Below are positions 56,059 through 64,000 of a stretch of 64,000 nt of DNA, piece after piece. How positions within the stretch are numbered: the stretch's first letter is position 1; each line of letters starts with the position of its first letter. The position numbers were made by a program, and so were the translations under genes. The stretch lies in NCBI RefSeq assembly GCF_023973825.1, contig NC_090117.1, forward strand, positions 372,001 through 436,000, written 5' to 3'. The notes under the pieces are model-generated. The model saw only the letters and a list, made by a program, of their open reading frames with translations, was not told where the DNA came from and made no database searches. The DNA comes from Plasmodium brasilianum. Lineage: Eukaryota; Apicomplexa; Aconoidasida; Haemosporida; Plasmodiidae.

Positions 56059-57335
56059 GTATGCAATGAAGCATTTAAGGGAAAACAAGCCATGGGAGGA
56101 ATATCAAAATAAATAACTTCAAAAAAAGAGGTCGCCCAAAGTTTCTGTACGGTAAGATTAATATAATTTCCCGTGAAAACGCAAATACATGTTAAAAAAA
56201 TTTTTATAAGGATACACTTCCTTTTCCAGTAAACAAGGTAAAACATTCCCCGAGATGATTTGAAGCAAAATGAAAAAGGAAAGATATTAGGATAAAAATC
56301 ACCGCTGCCAAAGCGACTTTGTTCAATTCAGTGTCAAATAAAATAGTCGTAACACAATTTTTCTTTTCTTTTTTTTTTTTTTTAAAGTACATACATATGT
56401 ATATATATACATATATAATGATGTACCCTAACTGATACCCAGGTAGACTAAAAAGAAAAAAAAAAAAATTTAAGTCTGAGCAAGTCGCATATTTGAAACT
56501 TCTTTTTTTAGCATACGCTTAAATATATATGTATGAAGGCCCTACTTATTGATGTGATAAAATTAAAAGAGGGTAACTCGGGAAGTAAGAAACAATACAA
56601 GTAAAAGAAAGATATTTTTCTTATAATTTTTTTCTTTTTTTTTCCTTTTTTTTTTCTTTTTTTTTCCTTTTTTTTTTCTTTTTTTTTCCCCTTTTTTTTT
56701 TTCCCTTTGTTTTTCCCCTTTTTTTTTTTCCCTTTTTGTTTCCCCTTTTTTTTTCCCCTTTTTTTTTTTTTTTTTCGCCTTTTTTTTTTCCTTTTTTTTT
56801 TTTTTATTTTTTTTACAGCACTGTAAATTTCCTCGTAAGGAAGTGTACGGAAATATTTATATACGTGTGCATAAACGTAAGCGTTTAATTTGCGAGAGCA
56901 ACTGTTCAAACTTATTAAGGAAAAGAGAGATACAAAAAAAAAAAAAAAAAAAAAAAAAAAAGGAAAAACGCTTATACACACGTGTATGTATACATGTACA
57001 TACATAAGTACATATATACATATGTATATACTTACGTACGTACATTATCAATATACACCACTGCGCACGTTTGTACGGTCCTTTAAACATATAAATTGCT
57101 AAGAGGAATATACGAAATGAATACCAACTTTAGGATAACGTTTCCATACTTTTGAAGCGGAAGTGCCGTTAGCTTATTTCATGTACGCGTATATATGCAA
57201 GCGCGTATGTAAATATACACGAACGTGCTAAATATACAAAGACGTGCGCGTAGATACCCCCCCCCCCCCAAAAGGGTATGTAAGTACATCCAAACGGGTA
57301 GGTAAACATTCTTAACTTCATGTGAGCCATCAAAA
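55339..57335. promoter_or_regulatory. Divergent spacer between RPB2 and the GET2-like gene
   Basis: 2 kb with both promoters. It contains A/T tracts, ATATAC-type repeats, a long pyrimidine tract (56620-56815), an A25 tract (about 56936-56961) and a C13 run at 57257-57269 close to the GET2-like start. No gene is seen. The Lys-rich minus-strand ORF at 56508-57005 is the pyrimidine tract read backwards. Confidence 0.55.
56620..56815. repeat. Strand-asymmetric poly(T)/C tract
   Basis: About 195 bases that are almost pure pyrimidine on the plus strand: runs of 8-15 T separated by C, CC or CCCC, with rare G or A. Such mirror-like polypurine/polypyrimidine tracts can form triplexes. Here it lies mid-spacer between two divergent genes. 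Confidence 0.8.
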
Positions 57336-58535
57336 ATGGACAAGAACGAGATAAGAAGAAGAGAAAGATTGCTCAGAAAAAATAAAGAGCGGATGAAGAT
57401 ATTGCTTGGTAAAGCCACCCACAGTGATGATGAAAAGGAAAAAGGGATCATTGAAAAGAAGCAAAAGGACGAAAGTTTGAATGATAATAATAAAAATATC
57501 ATAAAAATGGATAACTTGAATGAAGTAGTAAATAAACAAGATGGGGAAGAGAAATGTAAGAAGAAACTGATTGACAGAAGTGAATGTAGCTATGGTATAC
57601 ACGACGATGGTGCAAAAAGCGAAGGGAGAATCGAAAATCGAAGTAAAAATGGAAGTCTAAAAGAAGAGAAAGATGAAAAACTAAATGAATATATTATGAT
57701 CACTGAAAAATATGTTAATAATAATGATAATATTAATACCACTACTGAGGGGGAGATACGTAAACGCACACCAAGGATTTTTCATAAAAGAGATGATAAG
57801 AATAGTAGCCCATATAATGATGACAAGGAAAATAATATCCATGATGATGAAAATAATATCCATGATGATGAAAATAATATCCATGATGATGAAAATAATA
57901 TCCATGATGACGAAAATAATATCCATGATGACGAAAATAATATCCATGATGACGAAAATAATATCCATGAAGACGAAAATAAGAACGATGAAAAAGAGAG
58001 CAATATACAGCTGGTCAGGTACAACTACATGGGAAGTACCCCTCGGGATACAATCGGAAATGTCAATGTTGACTGGTTAAAATTTGCTCACTTCATCGTG
58101 TTATTAATTTGTTCACTTCTATTGAGTATTTTTAAATTAAAATATTACGATTATAAAATTTCATTTTACAATAACAAACCTATGAGAATGAAAAATAAGT
58201 TTTCCCATTTTATGACGTCCAAAATTTTTTTTATTTATTTTTCCCTTTTATATAATATAATGTTTTCATTAATCGATGCTTATTCGTATTTTAAAAAAAA
58301 TAATGTTAATGAAAAGGACATAATAGAATATATCAAGAATATAAAAAAGAAGATAAAGAATGAGTCGGAAGCTTTACTTTTTATTTTAAATAATGGATCG
58401 ACAGTTGCTTTTTTTTTCGTAAATATTGTAAAATCGTATGTACTGTTCATATTTTTAACTCACCTTTTTGATGACCTTTTACACAACTTTTTAATTCGTT
58501 TTTATTCATCAAATTTGTACAAGCCTGTAGTTTAA
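57336..58535 (+). CDS. Three-TM membrane protein with GET2/CAML-like N-terminus
   Basis: 399 aa, single exon. The first 25 residues contain RRRERLLRKNKERMKILLG, an Arg-cluster helix followed by a short -ILG segment. In yeast Get2 and animal CAML a similar N-terminal Arg-rich motif recruits the tail-anchored-protein ATPase Get3/TRC40. Residues 25-240 are hydrophilic and carry seven NNIHDDE repeats (about 164-213). Three hydrophobic helices end the protein: WLKFAHFIVLLICSLLLSIF (about 246-267), IFFIYFSLLYNIMFSLIDAY (about 297-316) and TVAFFFVNIVKSYVLFIFLT (about 355-376). A cytosolic N-terminus followed by three C-terminal TMs is the Get2/CAML layout. No signal peptide. The match is by motif plus architecture, so the assignment is a hypothesis; otherwise it is a conserved membrane protein of unknown role. 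Its start sits about 60 bases 3' of the C13 run. Confidence 0.8.
   Translation: MDKNEIRRRERLLRKNKERMKILLGKATHSDDEKEKGIIEKKQKDESLNDNNKNIIKMDNLNEVVNKQDGEEKCKKKLIDRSECSYGIHDDGAKSEGRIENRSKNGSLKEEKDEKLNEYIMITEKYVNNNDNINTTTEGEIRKRTPRIFHKRDDKNSSPYNDDKENNIHDDENNIHDDENNIHDDENNIHDDENNIHDDENNIHDDENNIHEDENKNDEKESNIQLVRYNYMGSTPRDTIGNVNVDWLKFAHFIVLLICSLLLSIFKLKYYDYKISFYNNKPMRMKNKFSHFMTSKIFFIYFSLLYNIMFSLIDAYSYFKKNNVNEKDIIEYIKNIKKKIKNESEALLFILNNGSTVAFFFVNIVKSYVLFIFLTHLFDDLLHNFLIRFYSSNLYKPVV
57829..57975 (+). repeat. 21-bp coding repeat, NNIHDDE
   Basis: Seven in-frame 21-bp copies (AATAATATCCATGATGATGA) in the hydrophilic N-terminal part of the GET2-like protein. Three later copies have C for T in one Asp codon, and the last has Glu for Asp. 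Confidence 0.92.
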
Positions 58536-59364
58536 CATGGCACAAAATGTATATGATATATTCGCATATATTACAAATTTCATCAACTTTTTATCAAAGA
58601 ATTAATTTCTATCCCCTTATGAAGGAGCTTTATGTATTTTTACGTATTAAACGGATAGCTATTCGATAATTTTTTTTCTTTTTTTTTTTTTGTTCTTATC
58701 TTTTTATTCCCCATTTATTATCCTAAATGGAAAGACGCACATTGTGAGTATGATCCATACGGCACCGCTACGATTGATGTAGCTACTAATGATTATTTTA
58801 AAATGGATTCCACGAAAAATTATGAAGCGCATTTGTGCTTTTTGTGTGCATACATATGCGCGCACACACGTTTTAAGGAACACATAAAAAAAAAAAAGCT
58901 AAAACAGCATAAAACAAACTGAATGAACCAAACTGAATGAACTAAACTGAATGAAACAAAGCTGAGGAAAACAAAAGTGAATAAAAAACAGTAAAGTGGG
59001 GATAACTTTTAAAATGGGCAAGCATTCCACTTGCACATTTAACAAAATAGACGAAATGGCGATCATATTTTTGCACATTTAAAATAATGGAAAAACGTAA
59101 AAGGTCTCACATGCATACACACATACGTACACATATAAAACAGCTGGAATGAGGAAGGACAACATACCAGAAATGTGAGAAACACTACTCAAACGTGAAA
59201 AAAAAAAAAAAAAGAATAAATAAACGGAGCGAAATATAGCAAGGAGAAACACATCAGCGCACACAAGCAAACATAAATACAAGTCCAATGCACATCCGCG
59301 TTAAACATGCATCCGCTACAGAAGGAAGCGGGGGCGTGGGGGGGCCCCCACCCCCCACCATCCA
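58536..59364. other. Convergent 3' spacer, GET2-like / CID protein
   Basis: No gene. It has T-rich runs, AACTGAATGA-type short repeats (58915-58965) and, at its end, a GC-rich patch (59320-59362) directly 3' of the CID gene stop codon. Confidence 0.6.
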
Positions 59365-62300
59365 TTAGATCTCCTTACCTTTTATATCGTAGAACTTTTG
59401 GGCTATGGCCTCGTGGTATACGTAGGCTTTATTTCTTCTATACTTTTCAAAAACATCCTGTTCATTCGGCTCGGCCATATCAGCCAATGAATAAAATTCA
59501 AAATTCGGTACCATCGGGGTACTGTCCTCATTCCAGTTCTGTGCATTTTCGATAGCTATTTGACTGAAATTAACATTCTTGCTTTTTTTGTTTTTCCTTA
59601 ACTTATCATTACTGTCATTTATAAGTTCAATCATTGAATTATCAAGCAATTCGATAGAAGAAAAAGTCGTGTTCGTATCATCACTTGAGTAATTCTGTTC
59701 TTCCTTTTCGTCATCAGCTAAGTGATAGTTATTCTCTTCGTTCCCCAATTTTCCCTTTTCTTCACTTTTCATTAATTCACCCATTACTACTACTTCATCT
59801 GCTTTTCCAATTTTTTCCTTTCCCCAATTCTTCTTGATGTTTCCCATCTTACCTTGCCCGCTCTTCATCTTTTCCATATTTTTTAATTTTTCCATCCTTT
59901 TCATCTTCTTCAATTTCTTGTAATTTTCATACGCATTCATCTTATCATTTGTATCAGACATATCACTACTATCTACATCTGTGTCATTTATAATATGCTG
60001 TAATTCATCGTAAAAATCATTTATCTTTTCATTCAATTTCTCGGATGTAGTAGTAGATGGAGGTGTTTGATACGTATAAGAAATTTCTATAGGTGTATAT
60101 GGAACAAGTGGATTTTGCAATTTCTTTCCCTTTTTCGAAATGAACTTTAGCAATGTAGCTAAAAAGCCAACTGTAATGTCTTCCACATTTTTACTCGTAT
60201 CCTTTTCCACTACAACATTGGTAATATAATTCTGTTTGTATTCACCCATCTCATTTTTATTATATTTATCGTACAAGTAGGGTGGTTTTGAAAAATCGCT
60301 CGACGGAACAGCAGGAGGGGGAGGGGGAGCACCACTTGACGCATGAACACTATGAAAAGAAGCAGGAGGTCCGGAATGCTGTCCAGCAGGTGGACCAACA
60401 GGAGGTGCGGTGGGAGGAGGCGGGGGGATATCTCTACTTTGAAAATTCTTATTGTGAAAATGATGTTTACCATGAAAAGAGGAATTCGATAAATATTTAT
60501 TAGGTCCATTAGTACCAATGTTTAGATAATAGTCCCTATTTTTGTTTTTATTATCTAAATTACTACTAGGATGCATCATATTTTTATTAAATCCTGTATT
60601 ATTCATAGCAATACTACTACCAGTACTATCGTAATGGAAAATATTTAACAGTATTTTCGTTTCTTGAAAATTATTAATTTGTAATTCTTTCCACTTATAT
60701 ACCATCTGTAGTAATACATTTATCGCGTTCTGATCTTTATAATAAGCACAGGTATATGCATCTTGTATTATCGGGTTCATATATATTTTAAATTCTGCTA
60801 ATTCTTCTTTCTTACTATGTAAGGTAAGATGTCTTAACAATTCATGATATGCAAAAATTAAATTTAATTTATTTTTAAATATTACACACTTTAATATCTT
60901 ATTATAAAAATAGCAAGATATATATTTGCAATTATTTAATCTATCACATCTCTTTAACATCCACTCATTCATACTGTTCGAGCTGTCTTTCCTTGATTCT
61001 TCACACCTTCTTAGTAAATCCTCCAAGCAACATTTTTCCTCTTCATTCAAATCGTGTATCTCGTCATTCACATTTATGTGAGAACCATTAAACGATCCAT
61101 CAACGCCATCATTAGCCTTTTCCCCCGAATTCTTGTTGTTAACGTCTACAGCATTTAAATCGTTTCCCATCGGTGCGCTCGGCTCATAGGGGTGGTAGTA
61201 GCCATATCGGTAGTCACAATCATCATAATAGTCATGTCTGTCATTGTTATCATAACTGTTCATATATATGCCATTAAAACTATTAGTATAACAGATACCA
61301 CCACGAGTTGTGTTTGGGTTATCATTCCTATAATCCCTACTGTAGTTGTCGTAGCCGTTGTAGTTATTGCTGTAGTTTCCTCCGTAGTTGATATTATTCT
61401 TGCCCATCTCCTCGTACGGATCGTTCCCAAATGGGTCTTGCTGTCTTTCCCCATGACTCACAGCAAATTCGCCGTTCACCTTTCCTTCGAAATTTGCATT
61501 GCTGTTATATGCATTATTATCCTCCACATTACTGTTATAGTTATTATGCATCCCATTATTATTTTCATACCCGCTGTACAAGTTGCTACTAGTATTATTA
61601 TTATTATTACTATTACTATTACTATTGTTACTATTATTATTACTATTATTATTACTATTATTATTATTACTATTATTATTATTACTATTATTATTATTAC
61701 TATTATTATTATTACTATTATTATTATACACCTGGTCGTGGTTTTGACCTCTACTGAATTTGTTATAATCATCCGAATTATTAGTACTTACCTTAGTACC
61801 TCTTCTCATATGTTTATTGTCACTACTTTTTTTTGTATTCACTTTGTCACCTACATCATTCATATAACTGTATCTGTTATCGTTGTTATATTTATTATAA
61901 TTATGTTCTTCCTTATATTTGTATTTCATACCGTACTTACCATTCCCTTCAGTGCTACTTTGGTTGGTATAACCCCTGCCACTTATGCTTCCATTACTGC
62001 AGCTTCCACTTCTTCTACCTCCACTGCTGCTTCTACTTCTTCTACCTCCACTGCTGCTTCTACTTCTTCTACCTCCACTGCTGCTTCTACTTCTTCTACC
62101 TCCACTGCTGCTTCTACTTCTTCTACCTCCACTGCTGCTTCTACTTCTTCTACCTCCACTGCTGCTTCCACTTCTTCTACCTACACTGCTGCTTCCACTT
62201 CTTCTACCACCACTGCTGCTTCCACTTTTAGCGTAATTATGCTCTTTCCGTTTGTCCTCTTCGTCGCTTCTGCTGCATTTTCTGCTGCTCCTCCCGTACT

Positions 62301-62385
62301 TTGCACTATCTGTCTTATAATCCACTTTATCATCATTCGAATTTTTATTTTTGTAATTATTGTGCGTTCGCGTCTTTCGATTCAT
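59365..62385 (-). CDS. RS-repeat protein with a CTD-interaction (CID) domain, RNA processing
   Basis: 1006 aa, single exon from MNRKTRTHNNYK. Order: (1) basic N-terminus, then about eight GGRRSRSSS nonapeptides (about residues 48-133), an RS-like region of the kind found in splicing factors. (2) Asn/Ser/Tyr low complexity (about 220-400) with NNNNS runs. (3) A CID-like all-helical domain at about 448-582 (LEDLLRRCEESRKDSSNSMN, then KNKLNLIFAYHELLRHLTLH and VLLQMVYKWKELQINNFQET), which in other proteins reads the RNA polymerase II CTD. (4) Pro-rich IPPPPPTAPPVGPPAG stretch (about 652-695). (5) A terminal FEKYRRNKAYVYHEAIAQKF motif like that in CHERP/U2SURP-type splicing proteins. A link from transcription to splicing is plausible, nuclear. 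No G-patch is visible before the stop. A strong donor AAAAG|GTAAGG lies six codons before the stop, so a further exon cannot be excluded. Confidence 0.78.
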   Translation of the reverse strand: MNRKTRTHNNYKNKNSNDDKVDYKTDSAKYGRSSRKCSRSDEEDKRKEHNYAKSGSSSGGRRSGSSSVGRRSGSSSGGRRSRSSSGGRRSRSSSGGRRSRSSSGGRRSRSSSGGRRSRSSSGGRRSGSCSNGSISGRGYTNQSSTEGNGKYGMKYKYKEEHNYNKYNNDNRYSYMNDVGDKVNTKKSSDNKHMRRGTKVSTNNSDDYNKFSRGQNHDQVYNNNSNNNNSNNNNSNNNNSNNNNSNNNSNNNSNNSNSNSNNNNNTSSNLYSGYENNNGMHNNYNSNVEDNNAYNSNANFEGKVNGEFAVSHGERQQDPFGNDPYEEMGKNNINYGGNYSNNYNGYDNYSRDYRNDNPNTTRGGICYTNSFNGIYMNSYDNNDRHDYYDDCDYRYGYYHPYEPSAPMGNDLNAVDVNNKNSGEKANDGVDGSFNGSHINVNDEIHDLNEEEKCCLEDLLRRCEESRKDSSNSMNEWMLKRCDRLNNCKYISCYFYNKILKCVIFKNKLNLIFAYHELLRHLTLHSKKEELAEFKIYMNPIIQDAYTCAYYKDQNAINVLLQMVYKWKELQINNFQETKILLNIFHYDSTGSSIAMNNTGFNKNMMHPSSNLDNKNKNRDYYLNIGTNGPNKYLSNSSFHGKHHFHNKNFQSRDIPPPPPTAPPVGPPAGQHSGPPASFHSVHASSGAPPPPPAVPSSDFSKPPYLYDKYNKNEMGEYKQNYITNVVVEKDTSKNVEDITVGFLATLLKFISKKGKKLQNPLVPYTPIEISYTYQTPPSTTTSEKLNEKINDFYDELQHIINDTDVDSSDMSDTNDKMNAYENYKKLKKMKRMEKLKNMEKMKSGQGKMGNIKKNWGKEKIGKADEVVVMGELMKSEEKGKLGNEENNYHLADDEKEEQNYSSDDTNTTFSSIELLDNSMIELINDSNDKLRKNKKSKNVNFSQIAIENAQNWNEDSTPMVPNFEFYSLADMAEPNEQDVFEKYRRNKAYVYHEAIAQKFYDIKGKEI
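61985..62230 (-). repeat. 27-bp coding repeat, GGRRSRSSS
   Basis: Eight or nine 27-bp in-frame copies. The plus strand reads Ser-Thr-Ala-Ala repeats and other frames read Leu/Pro or Val/Glu repeats, so every frame in this zone is open. Confidence 0.93.
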
Positions 62386-62879
62386 AATTTAACCAATATA
62401 ATTAATTATTATTATTATTTTTTTTTTATTATACTATATTTTATTTTATTATCTTTGTTTATCTTACAATTTATTTCCCTGTATATGCATTCTTATTTTA
62501 ATTACCTACTCAGGTAACGCTCAACATATATATATATATATATATACACATACAAGTATATCTTTTATTTTGTTTTATCTCTTTTTACCTTTTATTTTAA
62601 TTAATTTTTTTTTTTGATCGAATAATTTTTTTTCTCTTTATATCAATATAATTATGTCAATGGATGTACAACATCCGCAAAGCTCGATTTAAAAGTTGTT
62701 TTGTGTTAAGTATTCCCTTAGATGGATTTTATTTCCATGGTTACAGTACTCTATTATTAATTGTGTATAATATATATATTCGTAAAGTGAGATATGTAAA
62801 TGAAATGCTCGACATGTACGTATCTTGTGTATGTATACACTTGTGAGCAAGCTAAACGGCATTTATATCATTCGTCCAT

Positions 62880-62914
<35 letters not shown>

Positions 62915-64000
62915 CACGTGAAGCCAATTTAGTACTATGCATTATCATTCGCTCTTCAACTTCAGCGCTTTACATATTCTTCGTTTCATTTCACTGAATT
63001 TCATTCTCCCATTAGAATTGATAAAAAGGATAAAATGAAAAGAAACAAAATGAAGGAAAATGAGATAAAATGAAATGAAATAAAATGAAATGAAATGAAA
63101 TAAAATAAAATGAAATGAAATAAAATGAAATGAAATGAAATAAAATGAAATGAAATGAAATGAAATAAAATGAAATAAAATGAAATGAAATAAAACAAAT
63201 TATATTAACTACTGCTTAACTGAAATACTACTCAATTTCAATAGCTTCCGCAAATATTCGAAAGGAGCTCAGTTTTTTCCTTTTTATTTTCTTTGTTTTT
63301 CTTTATTTATTAGCAATATATTTTTTAAACATGAAGAGAACAGAAGGAAATTATTTTACCTTAACAAGTAAACATAAATGTAAGCATCTCTTCTGTTTAA
63401 AAAAAAAAGTGCGTTATGCGTTCATTATACATGCCTCACATATAAAATGTAAATAAATACATATTTGCCGAATATATGAATATGCACATATATTTATATA
63501 TGTATGTATATTATGTATATACGAGTACTCCATTATTTTTTCCTTTCTGTGGAATCACACTGTAATAAATAAGGCATGTTTTACTTCTACATTTTTTTTT
63601 TTTTTTGACTAATGTTAAATAAGGCATTTTTCTGTCACCTTAACATGTTCATAAATTTTAAACATAAAAAATGAAATGAAGTCTTTTTTTTTTTTTTTAA
63701 TTTTTCCCTTCCATAAATTTCGTAAACAAGTAATTTTAATTGTTTACATTTATATATATATGTATATTTTTTATATATATATATGTATATTTATATGTAT
63801 GTTCATTTATATAAGTATATTTATACATATTTAGCAAAGGCTGCTACTGTAATCTATATATATGTATATTTTACATTTATATAAATTATGAATTAACATA
63901 TAATATTAAAGATTTATAAAAAAAATATAATGTTTTCTCTGTTATTCTCGATTTTTAATTTCTGTAAGTTCTACAGAATTTTATTCTTTTTGGAAGCATA
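62386..64000. other. Intergenic upstream of the CID gene, to window edge
   Basis: No supportable gene. It contains (TA)n at 62526-62544 and 62888-62911, a TGAAATGAAA/TAAAATGAAA microsatellite (63030-63195), T tracts and ATATATGTATATTT-type repeats (63750-63830). A 65-codon minus-strand ORF at 63001-63198 is the microsatellite. Confidence 0.55.
63030..63195. repeat. 5/10-bp AAATGAAATG/AAATAAAATG microsatellite
   Basis: About thirty pentamer units, mixing AAATG and AAATA. They are open on the minus strand as Phe/His/Ser/Ile repeats. Confidence 0.9.

Noticed and set aside
56508..57005. 165-codon Lys-rich minus-strand ORF
   Set aside because: The Lys run is the polypyrimidine tract read in reverse; the ends are random Phe/Tyr sequence.
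58735..58860. Slightly GC-richer stretch in the spacer as a possible ncRNA gene
   Set aside because: It has no tRNA-like cloverleaf, no snRNA signature and only modest GC; too weak to report as an RNA gene.
61192..62517. 441-codon plus-strand ORF with Ser-Thr-Ala repeats
   Set aside because: It is antisense to the RS repeats and Asn runs of the CID protein. It has no family motif and its composition is dictated by the other strand.

Overview
This window is nuclear DNA from a malaria parasite (Plasmodium). The evidence is very AT-rich non-coding DNA full of poly(A)/poly(T) and (TA)n tracts, proteins interrupted by Asn/Ser/Lys-rich low-complexity runs, short introns with GTA-type donors and T-rich acceptors, and a gene set I recognise. 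From memory, the same neighbours (coiled-coil protein, SWEET, VPS45, SNF2 helicase, DHHC protein, ORC5, RPB2) lie together on P. falciparum chromosome 2, so this looks like a conserved core block, not a subtelomere. Base composition and repeat style would fit a P. malariae- or P. ovale-like species better than P. vivax, but the species cannot be fixed by eye. I see no tRNA, rRNA, mobile element or CRISPR.

Layout. 1-3738 (-): 5' part of a multi-exon coiled-coil protein running off the left edge. 5637-7742 (-): SWEET-type sugar transporter. 11652-17102 (-): large beta-propeller protein with a far 5' exon and a probable 15-nt microexon. 19183-21315 (-): VPS45. 23726-27745 (-): probable mitochondrial helical-repeat protein with a RAP-like C-terminus. 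28684-29768 (+): two-exon Alba-superfamily protein, Rpp20/Pop7-like. 31183-34984 (+): a second helical-repeat/RAP-like protein, broken in this assembly at two homopolymers. 35436-40991 (-): BRG1-type SNF2 ATPase. 42909-45419 (+): DHHC palmitoyltransferase in about nine or ten small exons. 47045-49756 (+): ORC5. 51076-55338 (-): RPB2, with one intron that is itself open in frame. 57336-58535 (+): three-TM protein with a GET2/CAML-like N-terminus. 59365-62385 (-): RS-repeat protein with a CID domain. 62386-64000: no gene seen.

The genes are mostly housekeeping: transcription and chromatin (RPB2, SNF2), RNA processing (CID/RS protein, Rpp20-like), replication (ORC5), membrane traffic and membrane-protein biology (VPS45, DHHC, GET2-like), sugar transport (SWEET) and, by inference, organelle RNA metabolism (two helical-repeat proteins). 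They do not form an operon. Several pairs are divergent across 0.9-2 kb spacers (RAP-like/Alba, SNF2/DHHC, RPB2/GET2-like), others converge. Spacers and introns carry many minisatellites (units of 8-31 bp), which create long spurious ORFs on both strands.

The most useful results are gene-model corrections (Alba exon 2, RAP-like exon 3, the DHHC exon chain, the propeller microexon, the RPB2 intron, the coiled-coil exon chain), two homopolymer frameshifts in one gene, and a candidate tail-anchored-protein receptor (GET2/CAML-like). All exon boundaries were read by eye and need transcript support.
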